DNA of 58,724 nt from Burkholderiaceae bacterium. GTDB lineage: Bacteria > Pseudomonadota > Gammaproteobacteria > Burkholderiales > Burkholderiaceae_E. Within the stretch, counting starts at the first letter, position 1, and every line of letters starts with the position of its first letter. The stretch lies in the NCBI GenBank assembly GCA_023954135.1, contig JAMLIN010000025.1, forward strand, positions 1 through 58,724, read 5' to 3'. The notes beneath the pieces were generated by a model that did no database searches, had not been told where the DNA came from, and worked only from the letters and a program-made list of their open reading frames with translations. Position numbers and translations under genes: made by a program. Positions 28,010-39,040 of this stretch are shown here, piece after piece.

Positions 28010-30334
28010 CTAGAACCCGGTCCCGATCTGGAACTGGAGTCGCTGGGTGCGGTCGCCGTCTTTCGCGTTGAGCGGATAGCCGAGGCTGAACTTCAGGGGG
28101 CCGAAAGGGGACAGCCACGACAATCCGACACCCGCGGAGTAGCGGAACTCGCTCGTATCGACCCCCCCGACGGGGAACACGTTGCCGCCGTCGATGAAGA
28201 AGAACGACCGGAAGCTGCGGTCGTTGCCGGTACCGGCCAGCGGCATCTGGAACTCGATGCTGCCCACGATCTTGACCTGTCCGCCCAGCGGCACCTCGTC
28301 GACCGGATCGCGGCCCGGGCCGAGCGAGCTCGGGTCGAAGCCGCGGATCGAGCCGATGCCCCCGGCGTAGTAGTTCTTGAACGGGGGATAGTCGTCGTCC
28401 CCGTAGGCCCGGCCATAGCCGAGATCGAGGTTGAACGCCAACGTGTAGTCCTTGGTCACCGGCGCGAAGTACTGGTGGCCGTAGCCGAGCCGGTAGTAGC
28501 GGGAGTCGCTGCCGGGCAGCGAGGTCTCGAGGCTGGCGATCTGGAAACGGCCGCGCGTCGGGATCAGGACGCTGTCCCGGGTATCGCGGCTCCAGGAAAG
28601 CGAGGCGACCAGGTTGGTGCTCGACTTGCCCACCGCATTGGCGAAGTCGATGTAGCGCTGGGGAGGCGTGTCGCCCAGGGTCAGCTGGTTGTTCTCGACG
28701 GCAAGGCCGAAACCCAGCCGGTCGATCTCGGTATAGGGAATGCCGAAGCGCAGCCCGACGCCATTGGACCGCCACCGGTAGTCGCCCAGTCGCAGCGAGG
28801 ACGCATTGAACAGGCGCGTATAGACATCGAAGCTGCGGCTGACCCCGTCCGGGGTGAAATACGGATCCGTATAGGACAGGGAGATCGTCCGCGCGACCCG
28901 GCTGGTATTGACGTCGAGCGACAGCGCCTTGCCGGTGCCGAGGAAGTTCGACTGGTGGATCGAGCCCGAGATCACCACGCTCTCGGTGCTCGAGACCCCG
29001 AGCCCGAGCATCAGGTTGCCGGTGGTCTGCTCGGTGACCTTGACGTCGAGGTCGACCTGGTCGGGCGCCTCGGGCACGGGCACCGACTGGATCTGGACAT
29101 CGGTGAAGTAGCCGAGCCGTCCGATCCGCTCGCGCGAGAGCCGGATCCGGTCGGCGTCGTACCAGGCGTCCTCGAACTGGCGCATCTCACGGCGGATCAC
29201 GACGTCGCGGGTACGGTGGTTGCCGCTGATGTTGATCCGGCGCACATAGACCCGACGCCCGGGGTCGACCATGATCGTGAAGGCCACGGTCCGTTTCTCG
29301 CGATCGAGCTCGGGCACGGCATTGACGTTCGCGAAGGCGTAGCCGAGCTCGCCAAGGCGGCGCGTGATCGCCTCGGTGGAGGCCGACAGCTTCGCGCCCG
29401 AGAAGACATCGCCGGGCTTGATCTCGACGAGCTCGGCGAACTGATCCGAGCGGCCGAGCAGCTCGCCTTCCATCCGGAAGCCCGAGACCGTGAACTGCTC
29501 GCCTTCCTTGACCACCACCGTGATGTGGACGTCCTCCCGGTCGGGGGAGATCGATACCTGCGTGGATTCGATCGAGAACTCGAGATAGCCCCTGTCCAGG
29601 TAGAAGGAGCGCAGCGCCTCGAGGTCGCCGGCGAGCTTCTCCCGGGCATAGCGGTCGGACTTGGTGTACCAGGTCAGCCAGGTCGGGGTGGACAGCGACA
29701 GCTGGTCGCGCAGGACCTTGTCGGAGAAGACCTCGTTGCCGACGAAGCGGATCGAGGTGATTCTCGCCGACTCGCCCTCGTCGATGCTCATCGAGAGCCC
29801 GACCCGGTTGCGCTCGAGCGGCGTGATCGTCGTCGTCACCCGGACGTTGTACTTTCCGCGCGAAAGGTACTGGCGCTTGAGCTCCTGTTCGGCACGCTCC
29901 AGGATGCTGCGGTCGAAGATCCGCGATTCCGCCAGACCCTGGTCACGCAGCACCTGCTCGAGCATCTCCCGTTCGAATTCGCGCGACCCGTCGACCTCGA
30001 GCGATGCGATGGCCGGACGCTCGGACAGGAACACGACCAGCACGTCGCCCTCGACCTCGAGACGGACGTCCTGGAAGAATCCCGTGCGAAAGAGCGCCGA
30101 GACCGCCTCGCTCGCCCTGTCCTGGGTGAGGCGGTCGCCCACCTTGACGGGAAGGTAGGTGAAGACCGTGCCGGGCTCGGTCCGCTGGATCCCCTCGATG
30201 CGGATGTCGCGCACGACGAAGGGCTCGAACGCGAAGGCGGCGCGCACCCCGATCGCCAGCAGGAAGGCGGCAACGGCTCCGCGCGCAGGCCACCGACGCA
30301 TGCGACGGCGCCGCGAAGGGAGTTCGTTGGGCAT
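28010..30334 (-). CDS. bamA: Outer-membrane protein assembly factor BamA
   Basis: Omp85 core of the BAM complex. 774 aa from ATG 30334 (a TTG sits one codon before). Signal peptide to about 35 (AAFLLAIGVRAAFA), five POTRA domains (about 36-440; POTRA1 starts FVVRDIRIEGIQRTEPGTVF), and a 16-strand barrel to the end, with the loop-6 motif GSIRGFDP and a C-terminal phenylalanine (IQIGTGF), the outer-membrane signature. Next to rseP upstream and skp downstream. Confidence 0.97.
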   Translation of the reverse strand: MPNELPSRRRRMRRWPARGAVAAFLLAIGVRAAFAFEPFVVRDIRIEGIQRTEPGTVFTYLPVKVGDRLTQDRASEAVSALFRTGFFQDVRLEVEGDVLVVFLSERPAIASLEVDGSREFEREMLEQVLRDQGLAESRIFDRSILERAEQELKRQYLSRGKYNVRVTTTITPLERNRVGLSMSIDEGESARITSIRFVGNEVFSDKVLRDQLSLSTPTWLTWYTKSDRYAREKLAGDLEALRSFYLDRGYLEFSIESTQVSISPDREDVHITVVVKEGEQFTVSGFRMEGELLGRSDQFAELVEIKPGDVFSGAKLSASTEAITRRLGELGYAFANVNAVPELDREKRTVAFTIMVDPGRRVYVRRINISGNHRTRDVVIRREMRQFEDAWYDADRIRLSRERIGRLGYFTDVQIQSVPVPEAPDQVDLDVKVTEQTTGNLMLGLGVSSTESVVISGSIHQSNFLGTGKALSLDVNTSRVARTISLSYTDPYFTPDGVSRSFDVYTRLFNASSLRLGDYRWRSNGVGLRFGIPYTEIDRLGFGLAVENNQLTLGDTPPQRYIDFANAVGKSSTNLVASLSWSRDTRDSVLIPTRGRFQIASLETSLPGSDSRYYRLGYGHQYFAPVTKDYTLAFNLDLGYGRAYGDDDYPPFKNYYAGGIGSIRGFDPSSLGPGRDPVDEVPLGGQVKIVGSIEFQMPLAGTGNDRSFRSFFFIDGGNVFPVGGVDTSEFRYSAGVGLSWLSPFGPLKFSLGYPLNAKDGDRTQRLQFQIGTGF

Positions 30335-30337
30335 CAA

Positions 30338-31693
30338 TCAGGAACCGATCAGGCGGGTGATGTCGTTGAACAGGGCCAGCGCCATCATCACCATGATCAC
30401 GCCCAGCCCTGCCTTCTGCGTCAACTCGATGAAGCGCTCCGACAGCGGCCGGCCGCGTAATCCTTCGAGCGCGTAATATACCAAATGGCCGCCATCGAGG
30501 ACCGGGATCGGGAGCAGATTCAGCACGCCGAGGCTGATGCTGATCAGCGCCAGGAAATTGACGTAGGCGAACCAGCCGATCCGGGCCGTCTGGCCCGCCA
30601 GGTCGGCGATCGTCACCGGGCCGCTGAGGTTTCGCACCGACAGGTCGCCGGTCACCATCTTGCCCAGCATCTTCAGCGAGAAGATCGACATGTCCCAGGT
30701 CTGGCGCGCGCCGATCGCGAGCGATTCCAGCGGACCATGGGCCACTGTCTCCATCGCGATGCGATCGCGCAGCTGGGCGCCGATCCGGCCGATCGTCTCG
30801 CCGCTCGATTCCTCGCGCACCGAGGCCGGCCGCACCACCAGGCGCAGGGGCTGGCCGTCGCGCAACACGTCGAGCTGCAACGGCCGCTCGGCGCTGGCTC
30901 GCACCCGCTCGATCAGGTCACGGGCCCGGCCGATCGGATGGCCGTCGACCGCCACCAGCGTATCCCCGGGAAGCAGGCCTGCGCCTTCCGCCGCGCTGCC
31001 CGGCGTGAGCGCGCCGATGTCGACCTCGCCCGGGGCGAGCCGCACGCCCAGCTCGGTCATGAAGTCCTTCTCGGCCGCCCCGGGGGGGAGCGTCGATGCA
31101 TCGAGAACGAATTCGGCCTCGCCGCCGGCCCGGCGCACCTCGATCCGCGCCTCGCCCCGCTCGATCACCGGCTCGAGCAGGCGTAGCCGGACGTCGTTCC
31201 AGGACCGGATCACGGTGCCATCGATCCGCAGGATCCGGTCGCCCGGCTCGAGGCCGGCGCGGGCCGCCGCCGTCTGTGCCGGCGGCGCATCGATCACCGG
31301 CACCGGCTCCTCCACCCCGACCCAGCCGAGCAGCGCATAGAGCCCGATCGCCAGCAGGAAATTGGCGAGAGGCCCGGCGACGACGATGGCCGCGCGCCGG
31401 GGCAGCGACTGGCGGGTGAACGCCCGCGGCAACTCCTCGGGCGGAATCGGCTCGTCGCGCTCCTCGCGTTCGTCGAGCATCCTCACGTAGCCGCCCAGCG
31501 GAATCGCGGAGACGACCCACTCCTCCCGGTCGCGGCCCAGCCGCCAGGTGAGCAGCGGGCGGCCGAAGCCGATCGAGAAGCGCAGGACCTTGACGCCGCA
31601 CCAGCGCGCGACCAGGTAGTGGCCGAGCTCGTGGATGAAGATCAGGACCGTCAGCGCGATGAGAAAGGCGATCAGGGTCTGGAGGAAGCTCAT
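30338..31693 (-). CDS. rseP: Site-2 protease RseP
   Basis: Intramembrane zinc protease that cleaves anti-sigma factor RseA and remnant signal peptides. 451 aa from ATG 31693, chosen because it overlaps the dxr stop (ATGA) and lies seven bases after AAGGAG; an ATG two codons earlier is too close to that site. Zinc motif His21-Glu22-x-x-His25 (FIHELGH), two PDZ domains (about 115-300), and the third zinc ligand in [12 protein letters not shown] near the C-terminus. Four membrane helices expected. Confidence 0.96.
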   Translation of the reverse strand: MSFLQTLIAFLIALTVLIFIHELGHYLVARWCGVKVLRFSIGFGRPLLTWRLGRDREEWVVSAIPLGGYVRMLDEREERDEPIPPEELPRAFTRQSLPRRAAIVVAGPLANFLLAIGLYALLGWVGVEEPVPVIDAPPAQTAAARAGLEPGDRILRIDGTVIRSWNDVRLRLLEPVIERGEARIEVRRAGGEAEFVLDASTLPPGAAEKDFMTELGVRLAPGEVDIGALTPGSAAEGAGLLPGDTLVAVDGHPIGRARDLIERVRASAERPLQLDVLRDGQPLRLVVRPASVREESSGETIGRIGAQLRDRIAMETVAHGPLESLAIGARQTWDMSIFSLKMLGKMVTGDLSVRNLSGPVTIADLAGQTARIGWFAYVNFLALISISLGVLNLLPIPVLDGGHLVYYALEGLRGRPLSERFIELTQKAGLGVIMVMMALALFNDITRLIGS

Positions 31694-32868
31694 GGGCATG
31701 CTCCTTCGACGAAGGCACGGGCTTCGGCCCGGGCACGGCGGTCGATGTCGAGGACCGAGTCGAGGCAGGAGCCCGCCGCCTCGCCGCCGAGCCGGCCGAG
31801 CACCCGCTCGTTGAGTCGGGCAATGTCGAGAAAGCCGATCCTGCCTGCAAGGAAGGATTCCACTGCGACCTCGTTGGCCGCGTTGAGGACGGCCGGTGCC
31901 GCTCCCTCGGCCCGCAGGGCCTCGCGGGCCAGCCGCAGGCAGGCGAAACGGCCGAGGTCCGGCGCCTCGAAGTCCAGCCGGCCGATCTCGGCCAGGCGCA
32001 GCATGTCCACCCCGCTCTCGATGCGCTCCGGATAGGCGAGCGCATGGGCGATCGGCGTGCGCATGTCGGGATTGCCGAGCTGGGCCAGGGTGGAGCCGTC
32101 GGTGTATTCCACCATCGAATGAACGATGCTCTGCGGGTGGACGACGACGTCCAGGCCGGCATCCGGCATGTCGAACAGGTAATGGGCCTCGATCAGCTCG
32201 AGCCCCTTGTTCATCATGGTCGCCGAGTCGACCGATATCTTGCGCCCCATCTTCCAGTTCGGATGCTCGCAGGCCTGGGCGGCGGTGACATCGGCCATGC
32301 GCTCGAGCGGCATCTCCCTGAAGGGGCCTCCCGAGGCGGTGAGCAGGATCCGGCGCACACCGGCGCCGTTGCGCCCGTTCGGCAGGCACTGGAAGACGGC
32401 GTTGTGCTCGCTGTCGATCGGCAGGACGCTCGCCCCGCCCTGCCTGCAGGCGTCGAGGAAGACCTTGCCCGCCATGACGAGCGACTCCTTGTTCGCGAGC
32501 AGGATCCTCTTGCCGGCGCGCGCCGCCGCGATCCCCGCCGGCAGCCCGGCGGCCCCCACGATGGCGGCCATGACCACGTCGGTCTCGTCGTGGGCGGAGA
32601 TCTCCGCGAGCGCCGACTCCCCCGCGAGGATCCGTACCGGGCAGCCGTCGAGCAGCCCGCCGAGGCGGCGCGCCGAGTCCTCGTCGGGGACCGCGGCCAG
32701 GGCCGGCCGGAAGCGCCGGCACTGCTGCGCGAGGCGCTCCAGCTGGCGGTATCCGCTCAGCGCGAAGACCCGGTAGCGGTCGGGGTGCCGGGCCAGCACG
32801 TCGAGCGTGCTGGCGCCGATCGAGCCGGTCGATCCGAGGATGGTGACGTTCTGGATCGTCCTGGTCAT
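31690..32868 (-). CDS. dxr: 1-deoxy-D-xylulose-5-phosphate reductoisomerase
   Basis: Second step of the MEP isoprenoid pathway (DXP to MEP, NADPH). 392 aa. NADPH-binding [10 protein letters not shown] at 12-21, [13 protein letters not shown] (about 125), metal and substrate residues in [13 protein letters not shown] and [21 protein letters not shown], and a C-terminal helical domain with [12 protein letters not shown]. Overlaps cdsA upstream and rseP downstream by four bases. Confidence 0.97.
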   Translation of the reverse strand: MTRTIQNVTILGSTGSIGASTLDVLARHPDRYRVFALSGYRQLERLAQQCRRFRPALAAVPDEDSARRLGGLLDGCPVRILAGESALAEISAHDETDVVMAAIVGAAGLPAGIAAARAGKRILLANKESLVMAGKVFLDACRQGGASVLPIDSEHNAVFQCLPNGRNGAGVRRILLTASGGPFREMPLERMADVTAAQACEHPNWKMGRKISVDSATMMNKGLELIEAHYLFDMPDAGLDVVVHPQSIVHSMVEYTDGSTLAQLGNPDMRTPIAHALAYPERIESGVDMLRLAEIGRLDFEAPDLGRFACLRLAREALRAEGAAPAVLNAANEVAVESFLAGRIGFLDIARLNERVLGRLGGEAAGSCLDSVLDIDRRARAEARAFVEGACP

Positions 32869-33674
32869 TGCAGTACGAAATGAAGCAGCGCGGCAAGCGG
32901 CATGGTCGGGATCAGGGCGTCGACCCGGTCGAGCACGCCGCCATGGCCAGGCAGGCTGCGTCCGCTGTCCTTCACGCCGGCCTGGCGCTTGAGCAGGGAT
33001 TCGTGCAGGTCGCCGACCACCGACAGCGCCGCGAAGCCGGCGAGGACCACGCCGGCCACCCAGGGCCCGAGACGCGACACCAGAACGGCTGGCAGGGACT
33101 GCTCGAGCGCCGGCGCCGCCGCCGCGATCCAGGACATGACGATCACCAGGAACGCTCCGCCGATCGCTCCCTCCCAGGATTTGCCGGGACTGATCCGCGG
33201 AGCGAGCTTGCGACGCCCCACGGCCCGCCCGACGAAGTATGCGCCGATGTCGGCGACCCAGACGATCGCCATTGCCCCCAGCAAGGCGACCGGGCCGATC
33301 AGCCGCAGCTCGTAGAGGGCGAGCCAGCAGCCGAAGAGCAGCACGATCGCCACCGGCGCACCGCCGTCACCGGCGCGCAGGCGGGCGAGCGCCCCGACAC
33401 CGAAACCGATCCACCAGACGAGCACCAGTGCGCAGAGCGCGGGCGCGGCCCATGCCGGCCGGGGCAGGAAGAGCCAGGCGAGCCCGGCGACGAGGACGAC
33501 CGCGGCGAGCGTCGGCGCGCTGGCCGGCCTCGGCAGGAGCCGAGCCCACTCGGCCGCCGCCACGGCGACGAAGCCGAGGCTGACCAGGCCCCAGGCGAGC
33601 GGAGGCGCCACCAGGATCGTCGGCAGCAGGACGAGGAGCAGCGCGACGGCCGTGATGACCCGCTGCAACAGCAT
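32865..33674 (-). CDS. cdsA: Phosphatidate cytidylyltransferase
   Basis: Makes CDP-diacylglycerol from phosphatidate and CTP in the inner membrane. 269 aa with about seven hydrophobic segments. The C-terminal family signature is present: [20 protein letters not shown] followed by [13 protein letters not shown]. Its ATG shares one base with the uppS stop, and its stop overlaps dxr. Confidence 0.96.
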   Translation of the reverse strand: MLLQRVITAVALLLVLLPTILVAPPLAWGLVSLGFVAVAAAEWARLLPRPASAPTLAAVVLVAGLAWLFLPRPAWAAPALCALVLVWWIGFGVGALARLRAGDGGAPVAIVLLFGCWLALYELRLIGPVALLGAMAIVWVADIGAYFVGRAVGRRKLAPRISPGKSWEGAIGGAFLVIVMSWIAAAAPALEQSLPAVLVSRLGPWVAGVVLAGFAALSVVGDLHESLLKRQAGVKDSGRSLPGHGGVLDRVDALIPTMPLAALLHFVLQ

Positions 33675-34435
33675 CAGGCGGTCGCCACCTGCGCACTGGT
33701 GCGCCCGAAGCGCCGTTCGCGATCGCGATACGAAGCCAGTGCGCTTGCCAGCACCTCGGGGCCGAAGTCCGGCCAGAAGGTGTCCGTGAAGTAGAACTCG
33801 GTATAGGCAAGCTGCCAGAGCATGAAATTGCTGATCCGCTGCTCGCCCCCCGTGCGGATGAAGAGATCCGGCTCGGGCGCATGGGCGAGCGCCATGTGCC
33901 GGGAGAGCGCATCCTCGGTAACCAGGCTCGGGTCGCGGACAAGCTCGGGGCGTTCCTCGACCAGCGCCCGGACCGCCTGCACGATGTCCCAGCGCCCGCC
34001 GTAGTTGGCAGCGATCGTGAGGGTCATGCGGGTATTGTTCGCGGTCCGCTGCTCGGCCTCGCGGATCAGCCGCTGGAGCCTGCCCTCGAAGGCATCGATC
34101 TGGCCGACCACGCGCAGGCGGATCCCATTGGCCCGCAACTGGGTGACCTCGCGCTCGAGCGCGGTGATGAACAGTCGCATCAGGACCGACACCTCGTCGG
34201 CGGGCCGGCGCCAGTTCTCGGAACTGAAGGCGAACAGCGTCAGAAACTCGATCCCTTCGCGCGCGCAGGCCTCCACGGTCGTGCGCACGGCCTCGACACC
34301 CTTGGCATGGCCGGCGACGCGCGGCAGCCGGCGCCTCGTCGCCCAGCGGCCATTGCCGTCCATGACGATCGCGACATGGCGCGGCACCCCTGCGGGTGTC
34401 GGCTTGATCGGAATCGGGTCGGGGGAAAGGCTCAT
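33674..34435 (-). CDS. uppS: Undecaprenyl diphosphate synthase
   Basis: cis-Prenyltransferase making the C55 carrier for peptidoglycan and polysaccharides. 253 aa from ATG 34435. Catalytic Asp26 in [21 protein letters not shown] (about 75) and the substrate-binding [15 protein letters not shown] near 200 followed by [14 protein letters not shown]. Between frr and cdsA in the standard order. Confidence 0.97.
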   Translation of the reverse strand: MSLSPDPIPIKPTPAGVPRHVAIVMDGNGRWATRRRLPRVAGHAKGVEAVRTTVEACAREGIEFLTLFAFSSENWRRPADEVSVLMRLFITALEREVTQLRANGIRLRVVGQIDAFEGRLQRLIREAEQRTANNTRMTLTIAANYGGRWDIVQAVRALVEERPELVRDPSLVTEDALSRHMALAHAPEPDLFIRTGGEQRISNFMLWQLAYTEFYFTDTFWPDFGPEVLASALASYRDRERRFGRTSAQVATA

Positions 34436-34454
34436 GCGCAACGCCCGGCGGTCC

Positions 34455-35015
34455 TCAGACCGTCATGATGTCCTTTTCCTTGTCGGCCAGCAGGGCGTCG
34501 ACCTCGGCGACGAACTGGTCGGTGAGCTTCTGTACCGCCTCCTGGGTGCGGCGCTCGTCGTCCTCGGAGATCTCCTTGTCCTTGACGAGGCGCTTGAGCT
34601 GGTCGTTCGCATCCCGGCGCAGGTTGCGGATCGCCACCTTCGCATGCTCGCCCTCTCCGCGCACCACCTTGGTCAGCTCGCGCCGACGCTCCTCGGACAG
34701 CGGCGGCATCGGCACCCTGAGCACCTCGCCGAGCACCGTCGGGTTCAGGCCGAGGTCGGATTCCCGGATCGCCTTGTCGACCACCGCCACCATCTTCTTC
34801 TCCCAGGGCTGTACGCCGAGGGTGCGGGCGTCGATCAGGGTGACATTGGCCACCTGGCTGATCGGCACCATGCTGCCGTAGTAGTCGACCTGCACGTGGT
34901 CGAGCAGGGCCGGCGACGGACGGCCGGTCCGGACCTTGGCGAGATTGGCCCGGAGCGCCTCGACGGATTTCTCCATCTTCTGCCGCGCCGTGCCCATGAC
35001 ATCGGCTGTGCTCAT
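34455..35015 (-). CDS. frr: Ribosome recycling factor
   Basis: Splits the post-termination ribosome with EF-G. 186 aa from ATG 35015 (an ATG five codons earlier is possible). Two-domain L-shaped protein: long helices [20 protein letters not shown] and [21 protein letters not shown], a beta domain, then [20 protein letters not shown] and a C-terminal helix ending in DKEKDIMTV. Length matches the family. Confidence 0.97.
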   Translation of the reverse strand: MSTADVMGTARQKMEKSVEALRANLAKVRTGRPSPALLDHVQVDYYGSMVPISQVANVTLIDARTLGVQPWEKKMVAVVDKAIRESDLGLNPTVLGEVLRVPMPPLSEERRRELTKVVRGEGEHAKVAIRNLRRDANDQLKRLVKDKEISEDDERRTQEAVQKLTDQFVAEVDALLADKEKDIMTV

Positions 35016-35119
35016 CTGCTTGTTCTCCATTGCTTTTGCACTTGCCCGGCGACCTTCGCCGCGATCCCGTCGTGCCGCCGCCCGGACCCCTCTCAAGGAA
35101 ACGCCGGGCCGTCCCAAGT

Positions 35120-35171
35120 TTCCTTGACCCCCGCGGGGGGCGGGCTGGGCGCAGCCCGGCCCTGGGGGCGC
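35120..35171. repeat. G+C-rich palindromic spacer between pyrH and frr
   Basis: The 156 bases between frr and pyrH include a dense hairpin-forming stretch (CCCCCGCGGGGGG, then GGGCTGGGCGCAGCCC). It resembles the GCCCCC-type dispersed palindromes common in Burkholderiales intergenic regions, as does the element before glnD. Function unknown; it could be a processing or attenuation site within the operon. Confidence 0.4.
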
Positions 35172-35912
35172 TCAGAGGTGGACCAGCGTTCCCTCCTCCT
35201 GTCCCATCACCAGGCGCCGCATCGCGCCCTCCTTGAGGATCGAAAAGACGACGATCGGCAGGCCCTGGTCACGGCACAGCGCGAACGCCGTGGCATCCAT
35301 CACCTTCAGGTTGCGCGAGATCGCCTCGTCGAAGGACAGGCGGGTGTAGCGGGTGGCGGAGGGATCGGTGGCCGGATCGGCCGAATAGACTCCGTCGACC
35401 TTGGTCGCCTTCAGGACGATCTCGGCGCCGATCTCGGCACCGCGAAGGGCCGCGGCCGTGTCGGTCGTGAAGAACGGGTTGCCGGTGCCGGCGGCGAAGA
35501 TCACGACCTTGCCTTCCTCGAGATAGCGCAACGCCTTCGGCCTGATATAGGGCTCGACGACCTGCTCGATCTTCAGGGCCGACTGCACGCGCGCCACGAT
35601 GCCCGCCTGGCGAAGCGCATCCTGCAGCGCGAGCGAATTCATGACCGTGGCGAGCATGCCCATGTAGTCGGCGGTCGCCCGGTCCATCCCCGACGCGCCG
35701 CCGGCCACCCCGCGGAAGATGTTGCCGCCGCCGATGACGATCGCGAGCTCCACCCCGAGCGCCGCGATCTCGGCGATGTCGCCCACCATCCGCTCGATCG
35801 TCGACCGGTTGATGCCGTAGGCATCCTCGCCCATCAGGGCTTCGCCCGAGAGCTTCAGCAGGATCCGCCTGTAGCGCGTCCCGCCCCGATCGTTCGCGAT
35901 CGGCGCCGCCAT
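35172..35912 (-). CDS. pyrH: UMP kinase
   Basis: Phosphorylates UMP to UDP. 246 aa from ATG 35912, which has GAGGA four bases upstream; an in-frame GTG earlier overlaps nothing useful. Amino-acid-kinase fold: [45 protein letters not shown] and [19 protein letters not shown]. Between tsf and frr as in most proteobacteria. Confidence 0.97.
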   Translation of the reverse strand: MAAPIANDRGGTRYRRILLKLSGEALMGEDAYGINRSTIERMVGDIAEIAALGVELAIVIGGGNIFRGVAGGASGMDRATADYMGMLATVMNSLALQDALRQAGIVARVQSALKIEQVVEPYIRPKALRYLEEGKVVIFAAGTGNPFFTTDTAAALRGAEIGAEIVLKATKVDGVYSADPATDPSATRYTRLSFDEAISRNLKVMDATAFALCRDQGLPIVVFSILKEGAMRRLVMGQEEGTLVHL

Positions 35913-36047
35913 CGATTCCTCAGACCTCACTCGACCTCCACGCCATGAGACAAAGACTGAGGCGCATTATGCGCGAATGAGCCGACCCCGGCAGCGCCGC
36001 AGGTCGGCTGGCAGGCAGAACCCGAAGGGGCCGCTGCACCGCCTCGT

Positions 36048-36938
36048 TCAGCGCTTCGCCGCGGCCGCCGCCTGCGCCGCCACCTCGGCGGCGAAGTCGT
36101 CCTGACGCTTCTCGAGGCCCTCGCCCACCACGTACAGGACGAAGCCGCCGACCGACGCCGACTTCGACTTGAGCAGCGCGGCGATCGTCTGCTTGTCGTC
36201 CTTGACGAAGGGCTGGCCCAGCAGCGTGACCTCCTTCAGGAACTTCTGCACCGTGCCCTCGACCATCTTCTCGACGATCTCGGCCGGCTTGCCCGATTCG
36301 GCGGCCTTCGCCCGGGCGATCGAGCGTTCGCGCTCGATCTCCTCGGCCGCGACACCGTCGGAAGACAGGGCGCGCGGCTTGGTCGCGGCGATGTGCATCG
36401 CGAGGTCGCGGCCCAGCGCCTCGTCGCCGCCGACCAGGTCGACCAGCACGCCGATCTTCGCGCCGCCGTGGATGTAGCTCGCCAGGCGACCCTTCGCCTC
36501 GATCCGGGCAAAGCGACGGATCGAGAGGTTCTCGCCGATCTTGCCGACCAGGGCGGTGCGCACGCTGTCGACCGTGCCGTCGCGGCAGGGGAGCGCCCCG
36601 AGTGCAGCGGGGTCGGCTGGATTCCGATCGGCAACCATGTCGGCGAGTTCGGCGACGAAGGCGAGGAATTCCTCGTTCTTGGCGACGAAATCGGTTTCGC
36701 AGTTGACCTCGACGATCGCGCCGACGCGGCCGTCACCGGCCACATGGATGCCGACCACGCCCTCGGCGGCGATCCGCGATGCCGCCTTGGTCGCCTTGTT
36801 GCCGAGCTTGACCCGCAGGATGTCCTCCGCCTTGGCCATGTCGCCATCGGCCTCGGCGAGGGCCTTCTTGCATTCCATCATCGGCGCGTCGGTCTTGACG
36901 CGCAGTTCCTTCACCATGGCTGCGGTGATTTCCGCCAT
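36048..36938 (-). CDS. tsf: Elongation factor Ts
   Basis: Nucleotide exchange factor for EF-Tu. 296 aa from ATG 36938, preceded by AAGGAGAG. N-terminal UBA-like domain ([20 protein letters not shown]), the EF-Tu-contacting motif [13 protein letters not shown] near 80, and core subdomains to the end. A 127-base spacer to rpsB contains a long G+C-rich inverted repeat (GGGGGC...GCCCCC on the minus strand), consistent with partial attenuation between the two genes. Confidence 0.97.
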   Translation of the reverse strand: MAEITAAMVKELRVKTDAPMMECKKALAEADGDMAKAEDILRVKLGNKATKAASRIAAEGVVGIHVAGDGRVGAIVEVNCETDFVAKNEEFLAFVAELADMVADRNPADPAALGALPCRDGTVDSVRTALVGKIGENLSIRRFARIEAKGRLASYIHGGAKIGVLVDLVGGDEALGRDLAMHIAATKPRALSSDGVAAEEIERERSIARAKAAESGKPAEIVEKMVEGTVQKFLKEVTLLGQPFVKDDKQTIAALLKSKSASVGGFVLYVVGEGLEKRQDDFAAEVAAQAAAAAKR

Positions 36939-37065
36939 CGTTCTCTCCTTCAGGGTCGGCTGTCGCCGCGGCGCCAGGGGCTGCCGGCGACACGCCGAAG
37001 AAACGACGGGGGCCGCCACCCGCCAGGCCCGGACCGGCCCGCCGGACGGCAGCCCCCGCGGGTTG

Positions 37066-37827
37066 TCACTCCTCGTCGGTCTCGAACTCGCCGGCGCCGT
37101 CGACCTCGACGAACTCCTCGTCCGATTCCTTGGCGATCTCGGCCAGGGCGCTGGCGCGCGCCGCCACGATTGCGTCGGCCGCCGCACGGGCGTAGAGGCG
37201 CACCGCCCGCCCGGAGTCATCGTTGCCGGGGATCACGTAGGAGATTCCGTCGGGGCTGTGGTTAGTGTCGACCACCGCGACGACCGGGATGCCGAGCTTC
37301 TGGGCCTCGGTGATCGCGATCTTGTGGAAGCCCACGTCGACCACGAAGAGCGCGTCCGGCAGGCCGTTCATGTCCTTGATCCCGCCGAGGCTGCGATTGA
37401 GCTTCTCGTACTCGCGCTGGAACATCAGCCCTTCCTTCTTGGACATCCGCTCCAGGCCGCCCTCGGCCATGGTGACTTCCATGTCGCGCAGGCGCTTGAT
37501 CGAGCCCTTGACCGTCTTGAAGTTCGTCAGCATGCCGCCGAGCCAGCGCTGGTCGACATAGGGCATGCCGGCGCGGGTGGCTTCCTCGGCGATCGCCTCG
37601 CGGGCCTGGCGCTTGGTGCCCACGAACAGGACCGTGCCCCGGTTCGCGGCGAGCTTGCCGAGATAGTTGAGCGAATCCTGGAGCATGACGACCGTCTTCT
37701 CCAGGTTGATGATATGGATCTTGTTCCGGTGGCCGAAGATGTACGGCGCCATCCGGGGGTTCCAGAAGCGGGTCTGGTGACCGAAATGGACACCCGCCTC
37801 CAGCATTTGTCGCATCGTGACCGACAT
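37066..37827 (-). CDS. rpsB: 30S ribosomal protein S2
   Basis: 253 aa from ATG 37827 ([20 protein letters not shown]), the family start; upstream codons in the frame are not conserved. Contains [48 protein letters not shown] and the C-terminal acidic tail [16 protein letters not shown]. First gene of the rpsB-tsf-pyrH-frr operon; divergent from map. Confidence 0.97.
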   Translation of the reverse strand: MSVTMRQMLEAGVHFGHQTRFWNPRMAPYIFGHRNKIHIINLEKTVVMLQDSLNYLGKLAANRGTVLFVGTKRQAREAIAEEATRAGMPYVDQRWLGGMLTNFKTVKGSIKRLRDMEVTMAEGGLERMSKKEGLMFQREYEKLNRSLGGIKDMNGLPDALFVVDVGFHKIAITEAQKLGIPVVAVVDTNHSPDGISYVIPGNDDSGRAVRLYARAAADAIVAARASALAEIAKESDEEFVEVDGAGEFETDEE

Positions 37828-38145
37828 GATTCGTGAACTCCGCAAGCGAACAGGTTGTGACTTGCGCCGATCGCCGCCCGGCGGCTTCGCCGGCACCGCA
37901 GGAGACTGCGGCCCCGACGAGCCCGTCAGGCAAGACGGCCCGGAACCGAGCATCATGTGACACCATGGAGCATCGCCCCATGATCTTCATGACCCACATT
38001 GTCCGAGCCGCACCCGTCAACGATCGGCGCGCTGGTTTTCGTCCCGGGCGTAAAGCTCGTGTAAGGCCCGGAACACCGGGATGGACTCCCGGCTCGTCCG
38101 CGCCGCCCATGAGGATGAAGGGCGCGGTTAACCTATAATGCTAGC
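37828..38145. promoter_or_regulatory. rpsB/map divergent regulatory region
   Basis: 318 bases without a gene. On the plus side TATAAT (38134-38139) lies only six bases before the map ATG; no convincing -35 is found (GAGGAT at 38111-38116 with 17-base spacing). On the rpsB side the minus-strand leader is G+C rich with several short inverted repeats. I could not identify an rpsB promoter or a defined S2-binding leader. Confidence 0.5.
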
Positions 38146-38955
38146 ATGACTGCAACGCCCAAGACCAGCGACGAGATCGAGGCCATGCGCCTCGCCGGCC
38201 GCCTCGCCGCCGAGGTGCTGGACTACATCGCCCCTCACGTCGTTCCCGGGGTCACGACCGGCGAGCTCGATCGCCTCTGTCATGCCTACATGCGCGATGT
38301 CCAGGGGACCATCCCGGCCCCGCTCAACTATGCGCCCCCCGGCTACAGCCCCTTCCCCAAGGCGATCTGCACCTCGGTCAACCACCAGGTCTGCCACGGC
38401 ATCCCGGGCGACAAGGTGCTGAAGTCGGGCGACGTCCTCAACATCGACGTCACGGTCATCAAGGACGGCTTCCACGGCGACACCAGCCGCATGTACTTCG
38501 TCGGCGAACCGTCCATCGCGGCCCGCAGGCTCTGCGGCGTCACCTTCGAGTGCATGTGGCTCGGCATCGAGGCGGTGCGCCCGGGCGCCCGCCTCGGGGA
38601 CATCGGCCATGCCATCCAGCGCCACGCGGAAGGCCACGGCTTCTCGGTGGTACGGGAGTTCTGCGGCCACGGCATCGGCCGGCGCTTCCACGAGGAGCCG
38701 CAGGTCCTGCACTACGGCAAGCCGGGCACCGGAATGGAGCTCGTCGAAGGCATGATCTTCACGGTCGAGCCGATGATCAACGCCGGCCGGCGCGAGATCC
38801 GCGACCTGCCCGACGGCTGGACCATCGTGACCAAGGACCGCAGCCTGTCGGCCCAGTGGGAGCACACCGTGCTGGTGACCGCCGATGGCTACGAGATCCT
38901 GACGGTGTCTCCCGGCATGCCGGCGCGCCCGGACCTCCAGCGCCAGAGCGCCTGA
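38146..38955 (+). CDS. map: Type I methionine aminopeptidase
   Basis: Removes the initiator methionine from nascent proteins. 269 aa. Metal ligands: two Asp in NIDVTVIKDGFHGDTSRM, His in GHGIGRRFHEEP, Glu in FTVEPMIN and Glu in QWEHTVLV; substrate His in CTSVNHQVCHGIPG. Divergent from rpsB, the usual proteobacterial setting. No ribosome-binding site is visible, and the only -10 box places the transcript start at or next to the ATG, so the message may be leaderless. Confidence 0.96.
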   Translation: MTATPKTSDEIEAMRLAGRLAAEVLDYIAPHVVPGVTTGELDRLCHAYMRDVQGTIPAPLNYAPPGYSPFPKAICTSVNHQVCHGIPGDKVLKSGDVLNIDVTVIKDGFHGDTSRMYFVGEPSIAARRLCGVTFECMWLGIEAVRPGARLGDIGHAIQRHAEGHGFSVVREFCGHGIGRRFHEEPQVLHYGKPGTGMELVEGMIFTVEPMINAGRREIRDLPDGWTIVTKDRSLSAQWEHTVLVTADGYEILTVSPGMPARPDLQRQSA

Positions 38956-38961
38956 AGTGAA

Positions 38962-39038
38962 GCAGCCCCCACGCTCGCTGTCGCTCGCTGCCCCCCAAGG
39001 GGGCTATCAGTGGCTTCGGGCGGCCGGGCGCCACTGAT
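38962..39038 (+). repeat. Dispersed GCCCCC palindrome and start-proximal hairpin before glnD
   Basis: Two structures. AGCCCCC ... GGGGGCT brackets a TCGCTGTCGCTCGCTG core (about 38963-39005), a dispersed palindrome type I know from Burkholderiales. A second perfect hairpin, ATCAGTGGC (39006-39014) with GCCACTGAT (39030-39038), ends two bases before the glnD ATG and leaves no Shine-Dalgarno exposed. Confidence 0.6.
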
Positions 39039-39040
39039 CC

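Noticed and set aside
27572-30460. Long plus-strand frame opposite skp and bamA
   Set aside because: Antisense shadow; both minus-strand genes have complete family motifs.
36939-37065. Strong terminator between rpsB and tsf
   Set aside because: A G+C-rich inverted repeat exists, but the following sequence has no continuous T-run; at most partial attenuation.
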